Counted from the first letter of the stretch, positions 9,973 through 21,758 are shown. The stretch: 64,000 bases of DNA from Dinoroseobacter shibae DFL 12 = DSM 16493 (GCF_000018145.1 NC_009952.1:3720001-3784000); one strand, 5' to 3'. Numbers and translations are program-made. The notes: generated from the letters alone by a model not told the origin.

Positions 9973-11778
9973 ATGACAGCGCCCGACACCCAGTCTCCTG
10001 CCCCCGCGGACAAGCCCCGGCGCGAGCCGATGTTCACCCCCGAGGACAAGGCCAACATCGCCTGGTTCTGGCGCGGCTACCTGCGCGAGAAGCTGCCCTG
10101 GCTGATCGTGGTCTTCGGTATGGTCATCGCCCAGGGCTTCGTCTACCAGCAGTTCCTCCGCCTGACCGAAAGCGGCCTGCGCGTCATCTTCGACAGCGGC
10201 ACCCTGCGCGATCTGGTGGTGATCTGTGCCGCGGTGTTCGGCGTCTTCGCGTTTCGCGGCGTGATGAGCTACCTGATCCCCCGGGTCAGCGTCTGGATCG
10301 CCGCCGATGCGGTGGCCAAGCTCCGCCGGGAGCTGATCCACCACCTGATGGAACTGGATCTCGCCTTTTTCGAACACACGCCCCCCGCCGCCATGATCCA
10401 GAAACTCGTGGGCCAGGTCGAAGGTCTGGGCAATTTCGTCGGCCAGACCACGGTGAAGGCCGGGCGCGACATCGCCACCGTGGTGATCGTGTCGATCTAT
10501 CTCGCCTACCAGCAGCCCCTGCTCTTCGCGAGCGCGGCCATCGTCTTCCCGGTGATCATCCTGACCATGCAGCTGGTGTCGCGAAAGGTGAAACTGGTCC
10601 AGGCCCAGACCGAGAACGCCATGCGCGACTACATCTCGACCATCGACGAGACCATGTCCGGCATGCGCACGGTCAAGATCGCGGGTCAGGAAGAGGTTGA
10701 AGAGGACCGGCTGGTCAAATCCACCAGCCGCCTGCGCCGCCTGACCATCCGCCGCAACGCCGCCCAAGCGGTGATCCTGCCCTGCATCGATTTCGCCGCG
10801 GCCTTTGTCTACATGCTGGTGATCGGCGGCGGCGGCTACATGGTGATCAGCCCCGCCTTCGACGTGGACGGGGCCGCGATCATCGCCTTCCTGATCGGGC
10901 TGGTGCTGATTTTCGACCCGGGCCGCCGCATCGCGCAATTCGTCGTCTCGCTCCAGGGGGCATTGGTGCAACTGCGCCTCGTGCGCGGGCTCTATGACGA
11001 ACGCGCGGGCATCGTGGATGCCCCCGACGCGGTGTCCGAATTCGACACCGGCGCGGACCTGACCCTCGACAACGTGACCTTCGGCTACGAGCCCGACCGC
11101 CCGCTCTTCCGCGACCTGTCGCTCACCTTCGGCGGCGGGCAGGTCACCGCCATCGTCGGGCCCACCGGCTCGGGCAAGACCACGATCCTCAGCCTGCTGG
11201 GCCGCCTCTACGACCCGATCGGCGGCACGGTTCGCATCGGCGACATCCCCGTGAACAAGATCCGCATCTCCGACCTGCGGCAGGCGTTCTCCGTGGTCGC
11301 CCAGGACATCGTGATCTTCAACAGCTCGATCCTCGACAACATCCGCTACGTGAACCCCGACGCCACCGATGCCGAGGTCCGCGCCGCCGCCGAGGCCGCC
11401 GAACTTGCCGATGTCATCGCCGAGCGCGGCGACCTGCCGGTCGGCCCCAAGGGCGCGCAGCTCTCCGGCGGCCAGAAGCAGCGCATCGCCATCGCCCGCG
11501 CCTTCCTGCGCGACGCCCCGATCATCCTGCTGGACGAGGCGACCTCCGCCCTCGACCAGAAAACCGAGGACAAGGTCAAGCGCGCCCTCGGACGGCTCGC
11601 CCGGGGCAAGACCACCATCATGGTCGCGCATCGGCTGTCATCGGTGATCGACGCCGACCGGATCTACGTGCTGGAAACCGGCGCGCTGGTCGAACAGGGC
11701 ACCCATGCGGAACTGCTCGCCAAAAACGGGCTCTATGCCCAGCTGTTCGACAGCCAGAAGCAAAGCTACGGCAACTAA
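9973..11778 (+). CDS. ABC exporter, fused membrane and ATPase domains
   Basis: This 601-residue half-transporter has six predicted membrane segments (about residues 35-310) followed by an ABC ATPase domain. The ATPase has Walker A GPTGSGKT, signature LSGGQKQR, Walker B IILLDEATSALD and an H-loop in VAHRLSS. The organisation resembles MsbA and other lipid or drug exporters and implies a homodimer, or a heterodimer with an unlinked partner. The substrate cannot be told from sequence: the neighbours are cytochrome c2 and a glycerophosphodiesterase. The N-terminal 25 residues are Pro-rich and hydrophilic. It is not part of the upstream operon, because a terminator intervenes. Confidence 0.9.
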   Translation: MTAPDTQSPAPADKPRREPMFTPEDKANIAWFWRGYLREKLPWLIVVFGMVIAQGFVYQQFLRLTESGLRVIFDSGTLRDLVVICAAVFGVFAFRGVMSYLIPRVSVWIAADAVAKLRRELIHHLMELDLAFFEHTPPAAMIQKLVGQVEGLGNFVGQTTVKAGRDIATVVIVSIYLAYQQPLLFASAAIVFPVIILTMQLVSRKVKLVQAQTENAMRDYISTIDETMSGMRTVKIAGQEEVEEDRLVKSTSRLRRLTIRRNAAQAVILPCIDFAAAFVYMLVIGGGGYMVISPAFDVDGAAIIAFLIGLVLIFDPGRRIAQFVVSLQGALVQLRLVRGLYDERAGIVDAPDAVSEFDTGADLTLDNVTFGYEPDRPLFRDLSLTFGGGQVTAIVGPTGSGKTTILSLLGRLYDPIGGTVRIGDIPVNKIRISDLRQAFSVVAQDIVIFNSSILDNIRYVNPDATDAEVRAAAEAAELADVIAERGDLPVGPKGAQLSGGQKQRIAIARAFLRDAPIILLDEATSALDQKTEDKVKRALGRLARGKTTIMVAHRLSSVIDADRIYVLETGALVEQGTHAELLAKNGLYAQLFDSQKQSYGN

Positions 11779-11870
11779 CGCGACTGTCGCCTAAGGTTCA
11801 ACAAACCTTCATACTGTCGTCACGGACCCCCGGGCACACGGGGGCCTGAGACGCATAAATGGGGGAGACC

Positions 11871-13085
11871 ATGCGACATATCCTGACACTGCTTGCCACC
11901 GGCCTGGCCGCCGCACCGGCCCTGGCCCAGACCGCCGACGTGATCGAGCTGGGCCCGCGCCCCTTCTACCTCGTCGACCGGATGGAGGACGGCCCGCTCA
12001 AGGAAAAACTCATGTCCTGCATGGGGCAGGAACCCAAGCGCACGCTTTTCTCCATCGGCCATCGGGGCGCGCCCCTGCAATTTCCCGAACACACGGTGGC
12101 GTCGAACCTCGCCGCCGCGCGCATGGGGGCGGGCATCCTGGAATGCGACGTGACCTTCACCAAGGATCTGGAACTGGTCTGCCGCCACGCCCAGAACGAC
12201 CTGCACACCACGACCAACATCCTCGCCACACCCCTGGCCGAGACCTGCGTGACCCCGTTCACCCCCGCCTCCGGCGACCAGAACGCCACTGCCGAGTGCC
12301 GCACCTCCGAGATTACGCTGGCCGAGTACCGCACGCTGGTGCCGAAAATGGACGCCGCCAACCGCGCCGCCACCAGCGTCGAGGCCTATCTCGACGGCAC
12401 CGCGGGCTGGCGCACGGATCTCTATGCGGGCGAGCCCACGGGCATCATGACCCATGCGGAGTCGATCGAACTGTTCAAATCCCTCGGCGCGAAATTCACG
12501 CCCGAGCTGAAAAGCCCCTCGGTCGAGATGCCCTTCAACGGCTTCACCCAGGAGGACTACGCCCAGAAGCTGGTGGACGAGTACAAGGCCGCCGGCATCC
12601 CGGCCTCGGATGTCTGGTTGCAGAGCTTCAACCTCGACGACGTGCTCTACTGGATCTCGGCGGAGCCGGAGTTCGGCGCGCAGGCCGTCTACCTGATGGA
12701 CGAGTACAATATCGACGGCTACTCCCCCATGGACCCGGCCACCTGGCCCAACACCATGGCAGAGCTGAAGGCGATGGGCGTGAACTACATCGCGCCGCCC
12801 ACCTGGATGCTGGTGACCACCCGCGACGGGGCCATCGTGCCCTCCGAACTGGCGGTGCAGGCGCAGGCGGCGGGGCTGAACATCATCACCTGGACGGTCG
12901 AACGCTCCGGCCCGCTGGCCACCGGGGGCGGCTGGTACTACCAGTCCATCGCCGACGTGACCGACAGCGACGGCGTGGTCTACGAGTTGATCGACGTGCT
13001 GGCCCAGGATGTGGGCGTCGAAGGCATCTTCTCCGACTGGCCCGCGACCACGACCTTCTACGCGTCCTGCATGGGCCTCGACTGA
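11871..13085 (+). CDS. Secreted glycerophosphodiester phosphodiesterase
   Basis: GDPD-family enzymes split glycerophosphodiesters into glycerol-3-phosphate and an alcohol. The 404-residue precursor starts with a clear signal peptide ([20 protein letters not shown]), so it works in the periplasm or outside the cell. Catalytic family motifs are visible: HRG...EHT ([12 protein letters not shown], about residues 64-75), ECDVTFTKD, and the catalytic His in CRHAQND. The ATG at 11871 is preferred over one 12 bp upstream because GGGGGAGA precedes it and it begins the signal peptide. Several cysteines (AETC, AECR, ASCMGLD) could form disulfides. The length fits GlpQ-like periplasmic enzymes. Confidence 0.88.
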   Translation: MRHILTLLATGLAAAPALAQTADVIELGPRPFYLVDRMEDGPLKEKLMSCMGQEPKRTLFSIGHRGAPLQFPEHTVASNLAAARMGAGILECDVTFTKDLELVCRHAQNDLHTTTNILATPLAETCVTPFTPASGDQNATAECRTSEITLAEYRTLVPKMDAANRAATSVEAYLDGTAGWRTDLYAGEPTGIMTHAESIELFKSLGAKFTPELKSPSVEMPFNGFTQEDYAQKLVDEYKAAGIPASDVWLQSFNLDDVLYWISAEPEFGAQAVYLMDEYNIDGYSPMDPATWPNTMAELKAMGVNYIAPPTWMLVTTRDGAIVPSELAVQAQAAGLNIITWTVERSGPLATGGGWYYQSIADVTDSDGVVYELIDVLAQDVGVEGIFSDWPATTTFYASCMGLD

Positions 13086-13097
13086 GCCCCGGCGCGC

Positions 13098-13129
13098 GCG
13101 ACCCCGCCCGCCCGCACGGGCGGGGTCGC
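13098..13129. terminator. Strong hairpin between convergent GDPD gene and ubiG
   Basis: A 13-bp perfect GC stem (GCGACCCCGCCCG / CGGGCGGGGTCGC) with a 6-nt loop lies 12 bp after the GDPD stop. No T-run follows on either strand, so it may act as a transcript-end stabiliser or a factor-dependent terminator. Confidence 0.55.
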
Positions 13130-13251
13130 GGCCCTTGCCGTTGCGTGGGGCGCCGCACCACCGTGCGGAGGTGCCATACACTTGCCCGACACTTGTCCGA
13201 CAGTGGGCCGACGCCGATCCGACGCGGGGTTTACACCGAAATTTTATGGGG

Positions 13252-13998
13252 TTAGGCGGGCCGGATCGAGGCGGTGACGTAGTTCACGCTCAGGTCCCGG
13301 TCCGACAGGGACCATTGCTGCGACAGTGGGTTGAACACCATGCCCTTCTTGTCCACCGGCTCCAGCCCCGCCTGTTCCAAGAGCTTCGTCAGCTCGTCGG
13401 GGGTCAGGAACTTGCGCCAGTCATGGGTCCCCTTGGGCAGCCATTTCAGCACGTATTCGGCCCCCACGATCGCCATGGCGAAACTCTTGGGGTTCCGGTT
13501 CAGGGTCGAGCACAGCATGATCCCGCCGGGCTTCAGCAGGTCCTTGCACGCGGTCAGGTAGGCCAGCGGGTCGGCCACATGCTCCACCACCTCCATGTTC
13601 AGCACCGAATCGAACTGCTCCCCGGCGGCGACCAGCGCCTCCGCCGTGGTGTGGCGGTAATCGATCTCCAGCCCGGATTTCTCCGCATGCAGCCGTGCGA
13701 CGGGCAGGTTGCCCTCGGCCGCATCCGCGCCCACCACCGTGGCCCCCAGCCGCGCCATGGGCTCGGCCAGAAGCCCCCCGCCGCAGCCGATGTCGAGAAT
13801 GCGCAAGCCCTTGAACGGATTGGGTGATTTCAGGTCGCGCCCATACTCCGCCGCGATCTGCCGGGTGATGTAGTCCAGCCGTACCGGGTTCATCAGGTGC
13901 AGTGGGCGAAACTTGCCCATCGGGTCCCACCATTCGGCGGCCATGGCCTCGAACTTGGCCAGTTCCGAAGTATCGACGGTCTGCGTGTTGGTTGTCAT
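13252..13998 (-). CDS. ubiG: Ubiquinone O-methyltransferase UbiG
   Basis: UbiG carries out both O-methylations of ubiquinone synthesis. The 248-residue protein is a class I SAM methyltransferase with motif [15 protein letters not shown] at about residues 69-82, and [10 protein letters not shown] following. The N-terminal [21 protein letters not shown] segment is the hallmark of the family (ubiquinone/menaquinone-type membrane-associated helix region). It is transcribed divergently from the proline iminopeptidase gene across a 64-bp gap, and converges on the GDPD gene. Confidence 0.95.
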   Translation of the reverse strand: MTTNTQTVDTSELAKFEAMAAEWWDPMGKFRPLHLMNPVRLDYITRQIAAEYGRDLKSPNPFKGLRILDIGCGGGLLAEPMARLGATVVGADAAEGNLPVARLHAEKSGLEIDYRHTTAEALVAAGEQFDSVLNMEVVEHVADPLAYLTACKDLLKPGGIMLCSTLNRNPKSFAMAIVGAEYVLKWLPKGTHDWRKFLTPDELTKLLEQAGLEPVDKKGMVFNPLSQQWSLSDRDLSVNYVTASIRPA

Positions 13999-14062
13999 GG
14001 ACTTCTCTGATGCAACTTGCGAAGGATGGGGTGGGTGGATCTCAGCACTATATAGAGCAGCG

Positions 14063-15049
14063 ATGACACGAGCGGCGAGCCAAAAACACGCAGCGGAGTA
14101 TCTCTACCCGCCGCTCGATCCCTACGACCAGCGCGTGCTGCCGGTCTCCGGCGGGCACCGGATCTATGTGGAGCAATGCGGCAATCCGCAAGGCATCCCC
14201 GTGGTGGTCCTGCATGGCGGCCCCGGCGGCGGCTGCAGCCCGGCCATGCGGCGCTATTTCGACCCCGATACCTACCGGATCGTGCTCTTCGACCAGCGTG
14301 GCTGCGGCCGCTCCCGCCCCCATGCCTCGGTGGAGCAGAACACCACCTGGGACCTCGTGGACGACATCGAGGCGATTCGCACCACCCTGGAGATCGACGC
14401 CTGGGACGTGTTCGGCGGCAGCTGGGGCGCGACCCTCGCGCTGATCTACGGACAGACCCATCCCGACCGCGTTACCCACTTGATTTTGCGGGGCGTTTTC
14501 CTGATGACCGACGCCGAGCTCGACTGGTTCTATGGCGGCGGCGCGGCGCAGTTCTGGCCCGATGTGTGGAAACGCTTCGTCAACCTGATCCCCGAGGAAG
14601 AGCGCGGCGACCTGATCGCGGCCTATAACAAACGGCTTTTCAGCGGTAACATGATGGAAGAGACCCGCTATGCCCGCGCCTGGTCGGCCTGGGAAAACGC
14701 GCTGGCCTCGATCCATTCCGAGGGGCTGACCGGCGAGAGCCCGGCAGAATACGCCCGCGCCTTCGCCCGGCTGGAGAACCATTATTTCCTCAACAAGGGG
14801 TTCCTCGACGAGGATGGCCAGATCCTGCGCGACCTGCCCCGGCTTGCGGATGTGCCGATTACCATCGTGCAGGGGCGCTTCGACATGATCTGCCCGCCCG
14901 CGGGCGCCTGGCAGATCGCCGAGGCGCTGCCGCAGACCGACCTGCGGATGATCCCGCTTGCCGGGCACGCCTTGTCGGAATCCGGCATCAGCGCCGAGCT
15001 GGTGCGGGTGATGGACCGGCTGCGCTATGGACGGCGCCCGTCCAACTGA
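14063..15049 (+). CDS. pip: Proline iminopeptidase
   Basis: This alpha/beta-hydrolase removes N-terminal proline from peptides. The 328-residue product has the oxyanion-hole motif HGGPGGG (residues 51-57), the nucleophile elbow GGSWGA with Ser120, and a catalytic His in LAGHALSE near the C-terminus. The cap region [12 protein letters not shown].. is typical of S33 proline iminopeptidases. The ATG at 14063 gives the normal family length; the longer frame reaching into ubiG has no support. It is cytoplasmic, with no signal peptide. Confidence 0.92.
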   Translation: MTRAASQKHAAEYLYPPLDPYDQRVLPVSGGHRIYVEQCGNPQGIPVVVLHGGPGGGCSPAMRRYFDPDTYRIVLFDQRGCGRSRPHASVEQNTTWDLVDDIEAIRTTLEIDAWDVFGGSWGATLALIYGQTHPDRVTHLILRGVFLMTDAELDWFYGGGAAQFWPDVWKRFVNLIPEEERGDLIAAYNKRLFSGNMMEETRYARAWSAWENALASIHSEGLTGESPAEYARAFARLENHYFLNKGFLDEDGQILRDLPRLADVPITIVQGRFDMICPPAGAWQIAEALPQTDLRMIPLAGHALSESGISAELVRVMDRLRYGRRPSN

Positions 15050-15113
15050 CCTGTCGCGCCGGGCAGAAATGCCCTATATCCTTGGAGTGACACAGCCAGA
15101 GCCGCGAGCCCCT

Positions 15114-16508
15114 ATGGACACCGCAACCCGACGCAAACTGCTGAAAACCGGTCTTGCCGCGGCGCTTTTTGCCGCCGGCGGGATGCCGGTGGCCGCGGGG
15201 GCGCGCAGCGGCGGGCGGTTGCGCGTGGGGCTGAGCGGGCGGCCGGGCGGCCATCGCTGGACCCCGCAGGCGGGCTTCGGCCTGTTCCAGAGCCTGACCG
15301 GGGCGGGCCTGCTCTTCGATACGCTGACCGAGATCGCGCCGGACGGCCTGCTGCAGGGCAGTCTCGCCACCGCCTGGGTTCCCAGCCGCGGCGGGGCGGT
15401 CTGGACCGTCGATCTGGATCCGGAGGCGCGGTTCCATCACGGCCCGGGGCTGGTGGCCGAGGACGTGATCGCCTCGCTCGACCTGCATCTGGCGCCGGGC
15501 GCGCCGGGCTTCGGCCTGCGGGCGCTGGTGGCGCGGATGGAGGCGCTCTCGCCCCATCGGATCCGCTTCGCGCTGCATGCGCCGAACGCGGATTTCCCTT
15601 ACCTGCTGAGCGATCCCGTGCTGCTGATCGGCCCTGCCGCGGGGCTGGCCGACGCCTTCGCCCAGGGGGTCGGCACCGGTCCTTACCGGCTGGTCAGCCT
15701 CGATGGCGACCGCCTGTTGGCGGAGCGCGTGGGCGGGCCGTCTGGCGAGGAGGCGGGCAACTGGTTCGACACGGTGGAGGTGCTGGCCCTGCCCGACGCG
15801 GATCACCGTGCGCGCGCGCTGCTGGAGGGGCGGGTGGACGTGATCGACCGGCTGCCCCAAGCGCAGCTGGCGCGGCTCGCCCGGGCAAGGGGGCTGGAGG
15901 TGCTGGCCCTGCCGGCGACGGAGTATATCGAGCTGACCGCGGGTCCGGCCGGATCCCCCATGGCGCAAACCGCCCTGCTGCGCGGGCTGCGCGCCGGGCT
16001 CGACCGCGGCGCGCTGGCCCGTGCGGAGGGGCTGCGCCCGGCGCTGGCCCATACGGGCGATCCCGAGGCCGCCCGGGCCGAGCTGGCCCGGTTTGCGGGC
16101 CGCCCCCTGCATCTTGCCATGGACCCGGATCTGGGCGCCGAAGGGGCGCGCGTGGTCGGTGCCCTGGCCGGGCAGCTGCGCGGTCTGGGCCTGGCCCCGG
16201 CTTTGGCGGGTCCGGGTACGCCCGCCCATCTGCGGGTGCGGCGCGGGCCGATGCGCGCCACCCTGGACTGGACGCTCCGCATCGCCCTGCGCGGTCCCGG
16301 GGGCACGACCCCCGTCGCCGGGCGCTGGGCGCTGCCTGCCGAGCGGCCCGAGCTGCTGGCGCGGGCGGTGGAGGCGGGGCCTGCGCTGATCCTTGCGGTG
16401 GGGGATGCGAACCTGGTGGTCTCCGACCGCGTCGGACGTCCGGACCGCACCGGGGAGGGCTGGGATCTCGCCCATGCGCGCCTTGCGCGCCGCTGGTGGC
16501 GGAGCTGA
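15114..16508 (+). CDS. Tat-exported extracellular solute-binding protein, family 5-like
   Basis: This looks like a periplasmic binding protein of the dipeptide/oligopeptide/nickel group (SBP_bac_5). The 464-residue precursor has a twin-arginine signal (TRRKLLKTG then a hydrophobic run ending PVAAGA), so it is probably exported folded. The mature part has family features: the LFDTLTEIAPDGLLQGSLATAW segment, WTVDLDPEARFHHG, and GTGPYRLVS. It is shorter than the usual 500-540 residues. No permease or ATPase gene adjoins it, so its transporter is elsewhere or it has another role. The start at 15114 is chosen for the Tat signal; earlier in-frame starts (15027, 15069) add residues without improving it. 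Substrate unknown. Confidence 0.8.
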   Translation: MDTATRRKLLKTGLAAALFAAGGMPVAAGARSGGRLRVGLSGRPGGHRWTPQAGFGLFQSLTGAGLLFDTLTEIAPDGLLQGSLATAWVPSRGGAVWTVDLDPEARFHHGPGLVAEDVIASLDLHLAPGAPGFGLRALVARMEALSPHRIRFALHAPNADFPYLLSDPVLLIGPAAGLADAFAQGVGTGPYRLVSLDGDRLLAERVGGPSGEEAGNWFDTVEVLALPDADHRARALLEGRVDVIDRLPQAQLARLARARGLEVLALPATEYIELTAGPAGSPMAQTALLRGLRAGLDRGALARAEGLRPALAHTGDPEAARAELARFAGRPLHLAMDPDLGAEGARVVGALAGQLRGLGLAPALAGPGTPAHLRVRRGPMRATLDWTLRIALRGPGGTTPVAGRWALPAERPELLARAVEAGPALILAVGDANLVVSDRVGRPDRTGEGWDLAHARLARRWWRS

Positions 16509-16895
16509 AAACAGGTCCGCAAGGCTGACAGATTCGCGGGTCTTGAGACTTTGGTCGCAGGGCAAATTGATCGAGAACCAGCGTGGCCGGACCCGCGGAC
16601 CACTACCCAGTAATGGTTACGTGCGACTTAAGCGCCCGATGCGTTAGCCCTAACTGCGGCAACGCGCCGTATTTGGAAATCCGGCGGCAAATCTCGGTCC
16701 CCAGCACAATTTCGCCCAAACCCCTTGAATTACGGGAAAAATTACCGTGAGGTTAATAAGTTTACAGCATTATTTGCAAAATAGGAATTTGTTTACAGAA
16801 AAATCCCCCGAAAACAGTAAGTTGTTGTGAGCTTCACAAAGCATGCTACCCCTTCCGCGCAAGTCTGACGTCACGTCTCAGGAGGGGAAATCCAG
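16509..16895 (+). promoter_or_regulatory. AT-rich control region upstream of acs
   Basis: This 387-bp gene-free stretch turns strikingly AT-rich after 16670. It contains a direct repeat GTTTACAG at 16760-16767 and 16791-16798 (31 bp apart, three helical turns), with the palindrome TTTGCAAA (16773-16780) between the copies. An inverted repeat TTGTGA-GCT-TCACAA follows at 16825-16839. AGGAGGGG at 16881 is a strong ribosome-binding site for acs. TTTGCAAA is, as I recall it, the core motif of ScfR/RamB-type short-chain fatty acid regulators, which would suit an acetate gene. No small ORF is evident. Confidence 0.55.
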
Positions 16896-18872
<1,977 letters not shown>

Positions 18873-18877
18873 GGGGC

Positions 18878-19567
18878 ATGGATGGCGCGACACTGACACA
18901 GACCAAGCCGGTGAACGTGATCCTGCTGGGCCCGCCGGGTGCCGGCAAGGGTACCCAGGCGCGAATGCTCGAAGAGAAGTTCGGCCTGATCCAGCTCAGC
19001 ACCGGTGATCTGCTGCGGGCAGCCGTGGCGGCCGGCACCGAGGCCGGGCGCGAAGCCAAGGCGGTAATGGAAGCCGGGGCGCTGGTGTCCGACGAGATCG
19101 TTCTGGCGATCCTGAAGGATCGGCTGGCCGAGGGGGACGTGAAGGCCGGTGTGATCCTCGACGGGTTCCCGCGCACCACGGCCCAGGCAGAGGCGCTCGA
19201 TGCGCTGCTGTCCGACGCGGGCCAGGGCATCGATGCGGCAATTGCGCTCGTCGTCGACGACGAGGCGATGGTCGGCCGGATCTCCGGCCGCTTCACCTGT
19301 GGCGGCTGCGGCGAAGGTTACCATGATACTTTCAAGGTCCCCGCAAAATCAGGGACTTGCGATAAGTGTGGCAGCACGGATATGACACGTCGGGCTGACG
19401 ACAATGCCGACACGGTGCGCGAGCGGCTCAAGGCCTATCACGTGCAGACGGCCCCCCTGATCGGATACTACGAGGCACAAGGCGTGCTGAGGAAAGTGGA
19501 CGCGATGGGAGAGATTGGGATAGTCGCAGAGCAACTGGCAGGAATTGTCGGGTCCGCGACATCCTGA
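18878..19567 (+). CDS. adk: Adenylate kinase with zinc-binding LID
   Basis: Adenylate kinase converts AMP plus ATP to two ADP. The 229-residue protein has the P-loop GPPGAGKGTQ (about residues 18-27), the DGFPRT motif and RADDNADTVRERL. The LID domain carries two CxxC pairs (CGGC and CDKC), the zinc-binding form. The ATG at 18878 has GATGAGGGG upstream; an ATG at 18869 that overlaps the acs stop is an alternative. Adjacency to acs makes sense because Acs releases AMP. Whether it is the only adk cannot be told here; the usual second site is in the ribosomal protein operon. Confidence 0.93.
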   Translation: MDGATLTQTKPVNVILLGPPGAGKGTQARMLEEKFGLIQLSTGDLLRAAVAAGTEAGREAKAVMEAGALVSDEIVLAILKDRLAEGDVKAGVILDGFPRTTAQAEALDALLSDAGQGIDAAIALVVDDEAMVGRISGRFTCGGCGEGYHDTFKVPAKSGTCDKCGSTDMTRRADDNADTVRERLKAYHVQTAPLIGYYEAQGVLRKVDAMGEIGIVAEQLAGIVGSATS

Positions 19568-19574
19568 GGAGGAT

Positions 19575-19602
19575 CGGCGCTCCCTTGGGAGAGGGGGCGC
19601 CG
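19575..19602 (+). other. Structured inverted repeat between adk and the symporter genes
   Basis: CGGCGC (19575-19580) pairs with GCGCCG (19597-19602), and TCCC-TT-GGGA forms an inner stem. No T-run follows. It may reduce readthrough or stabilise the adk mRNA end before the 85-residue symporter subunit gene, which has its own good ribosome-binding site. Confidence 0.4.
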
Positions 19603-19686
19603 GAGTACGGAGCAACCGCAATAGCGCGACGTGGGACCCAGGTCCGCAGAGACGCGATTTGCATCTAGAAAAAGGGAGTGACCGCA

Positions 19687-19944
19687 ATGGCGGATAATTC
19701 TTCAACTAACGCGTATTGGGCAGCCAATATCCGCATCATCACATGGTGCCTCGTCATATGGGCAGTCGCGTCCTATGGCTTTGCCATTCTGCTGCGGCCG
19801 CTTCTGTCGGGCATCCCGATCGGGGGCACCGACCTGGGCTTCTGGTTCGCACAGCAGGGGTCCATCCTCGTCTTTCTCGCGCTGATCTTTTTCTACGCAT
19901 GGCGCATGAACAAGCTCGACAAAGAATTCGGCGTCGAAGAATAA
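19687..19944 (+). CDS. DUF4212 small subunit of a sodium:solute symporter
   Basis: This 85-residue membrane protein has two hydrophobic segments (about residues 17-37 and 54-74) and a charged C-terminus. It belongs to the DUF4212 family, which is almost always encoded directly before a VC_2705-type sodium:solute symporter, as here (17 bp before it). The NIRIITWCLVIWAVASYG and GFWFAQQGSI segments are typical. It is thought to act as an accessory subunit of the transporter. The ATG at 19687 is preferred to a GTG 9 bp upstream because GGGAG lies at the right distance. Confidence 0.88.
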   Translation: MADNSSTNAYWAANIRIITWCLVIWAVASYGFAILLRPLLSGIPIGGTDLGFWFAQQGSILVFLALIFFYAWRMNKLDKEFGVEE

Positions 19945-19961
19945 CAAAGGCTTAGGGACAC

Positions 19962-21758
19962 ATGGATCAGACAACACTCAACATTATCGTCGTGGGGCTG
20001 TCGTTCGCGCTCTACTTCGGTATCGCGATCTGGGCGCGCGCCGGATCGACTTCGGAGTTCTATGCCGCCGGACGCGGTGTCAACCCGGTGGTCAACGGCA
20101 TGGCCACGGCGGCGGACTGGATGTCCGCGGCATCCTTCATCTCCATGGCGGGCCTGATCGCCTTCGTGGGCTATTCCAACTCCAGCTTCCTGATGGGTTG
20201 GACCGGCGGGTACGTGCTGATGGCGCTGCTGCTGGCGCCTTACCTGCGCAAGTTCGGCAAGTTCACCGTGCCGGAATTCATCGGGGACCGGTTCTACTCG
20301 ACCAAGGCACGCGTCGTCGGCGTGATCTGCCTGATCGTCATCTCGACCACCTACGTGATCGGCCAGATGACCGGCGCAGGCGTGGCCTTCTCGCGCTTTC
20401 TCGAAGTGAGCAGCACGACGGGCCTGGTCACCGCGTCCTGCGTGGTGTTCGTCTACGCGGTTCTCGGCGGCATGAAGGGCATCACCTACACCCAGGTGGC
20501 GCAATATGTCGTTCTGATCATCGCCTACACGATCCCGGCGATCTTCATCTCGCTGCAGCTGACCGGCAACCCGATCCCGGGGCTCGGTCTGTTCTCGAAC
20601 ATGGCGCCGGGCCAGGTCGGGGCGGGCGAGCCGCTTCTGGTCACCCTGGACGGCCTGCTGACGGATCTCGGCTTCAACGCCTACACCACGGGCAGCTCGC
20701 CCTTCCTGATGGCGCTGTTCACCCTGTCGCTGATGATCGGGACCGCGGGTCTGCCGCACGTGATCATCCGCTTCTTCACCGTGCCGCGCGTGGCGGATGC
20801 CCGCATCTCGGCCGGTTGGACCCTCGTCTTCATCGCTCTGCTGTATCTGACGGCGCCTGCGGTGGGTGCGATGGCGCGGCTGAACATCACCGACCTGATG
20901 TGGCCGGAAGGCACGCAGGGCGAAGCCGTGACCATCGAGATGATCCAGAACGATCCGGAATATGCCTGGATGAACACCTGGCAGCAGACCGGCCTTTTGG
21001 GTTGGGAAGACAAGAACGGCGACGGCCGGATCCAGTACTACAACGACGCCAACCCGTCGATGACGGAACGCGCCGAGGCGGCTGGCTGGCAGGGTAACGA
21101 GTTGACCAACTTCAACCGGGACATCCTGGTTCTGGCCAACCCGGAGATCGCCAACCTGCCGGGCTGGGTCATTGCCCTGATCGCGGCGGGCGGTATCGCG
21201 GCCGCCCTGTCGACGGCGGCGGGCCTGCTGCTCGCCATCTCGTCGGCGATCAGCCACGACCTGATCAAGACCGTGTTCAACCCGTCCATCTCGGAGAAGG
21301 GCGAGCTGCTCGCGGCCCGGATCTCGATGGCCGGTGCGATCGTGGTGGCGACCTATCTGGGGCTCAATCCGCCGGGCTTTGCGGCCCAGGTGGTGGCGCT
21401 GGCCTTCGGTCTGGCCGCCGCGACGCTGTTCCCGGCGCTGATGATGGGCATCTTCTCCAAGCGCATCAACGCAAGCGGTGCGACCTGGGGCATGCTCGTG
21501 GGTCTGATCAGCACCTGTGCCTACCTGTTCACGTATCTGGGCATCTTCTTCGTCCCGGGGACCAACTTCCTCGAGCCGACGGCGTCCAACTACCTGTTCG
21601 GGATCCCGCCGACCCATTTCGGGCCGATCGGCGCGCTGCTGAACTTCGCCGTGGCGATCCTGGTGAGCCGTGCCACCGAAGAGCCGCCGCAGGAGATCCA
21701 GGATCTCGTCGAAAGCGTGCGCATCCCCAGGGGTGCCGGCGCGGCCGTCGATCACTGA
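19962..21758 (+). CDS. Sodium:solute symporter, acetate/monocarboxylate type
   Basis: This 598-residue protein of the SSS family (VC_2705 subfamily, relative of the acetate permease ActP) has about 13 predicted membrane segments. Conserved signs are FYAAGRGVNPVVNGMATAADWMSAASF near the N-terminus and the AGGIAAALSTAAGLLLAISSAISHD segment in the second half. A soluble loop with acidic residues (about residues 315-390, containing DKNGDGRIQYYNDAN) interrupts the membrane domain; its DxNxDGxI pattern is EF-hand-like and could bind Ca2+. The context (acs, DUF4212, DUF294, exonuclease) supports acetate or a related small carboxylate as substrate. Confidence 0.9.
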   Translation: MDQTTLNIIVVGLSFALYFGIAIWARAGSTSEFYAAGRGVNPVVNGMATAADWMSAASFISMAGLIAFVGYSNSSFLMGWTGGYVLMALLLAPYLRKFGKFTVPEFIGDRFYSTKARVVGVICLIVISTTYVIGQMTGAGVAFSRFLEVSSTTGLVTASCVVFVYAVLGGMKGITYTQVAQYVVLIIAYTIPAIFISLQLTGNPIPGLGLFSNMAPGQVGAGEPLLVTLDGLLTDLGFNAYTTGSSPFLMALFTLSLMIGTAGLPHVIIRFFTVPRVADARISAGWTLVFIALLYLTAPAVGAMARLNITDLMWPEGTQGEAVTIEMIQNDPEYAWMNTWQQTGLLGWEDKNGDGRIQYYNDANPSMTERAEAAGWQGNELTNFNRDILVLANPEIANLPGWVIALIAAGGIAAALSTAAGLLLAISSAISHDLIKTVFNPSISEKGELLAARISMAGAIVVATYLGLNPPGFAAQVVALAFGLAAATLFPALMMGIFSKRINASGATWGMLVGLISTCAYLFTYLGIFFVPGTNFLEPTASNYLFGIPPTHFGPIGALLNFAVAILVSRATEEPPQEIQDLVESVRIPRGAGAAVDH

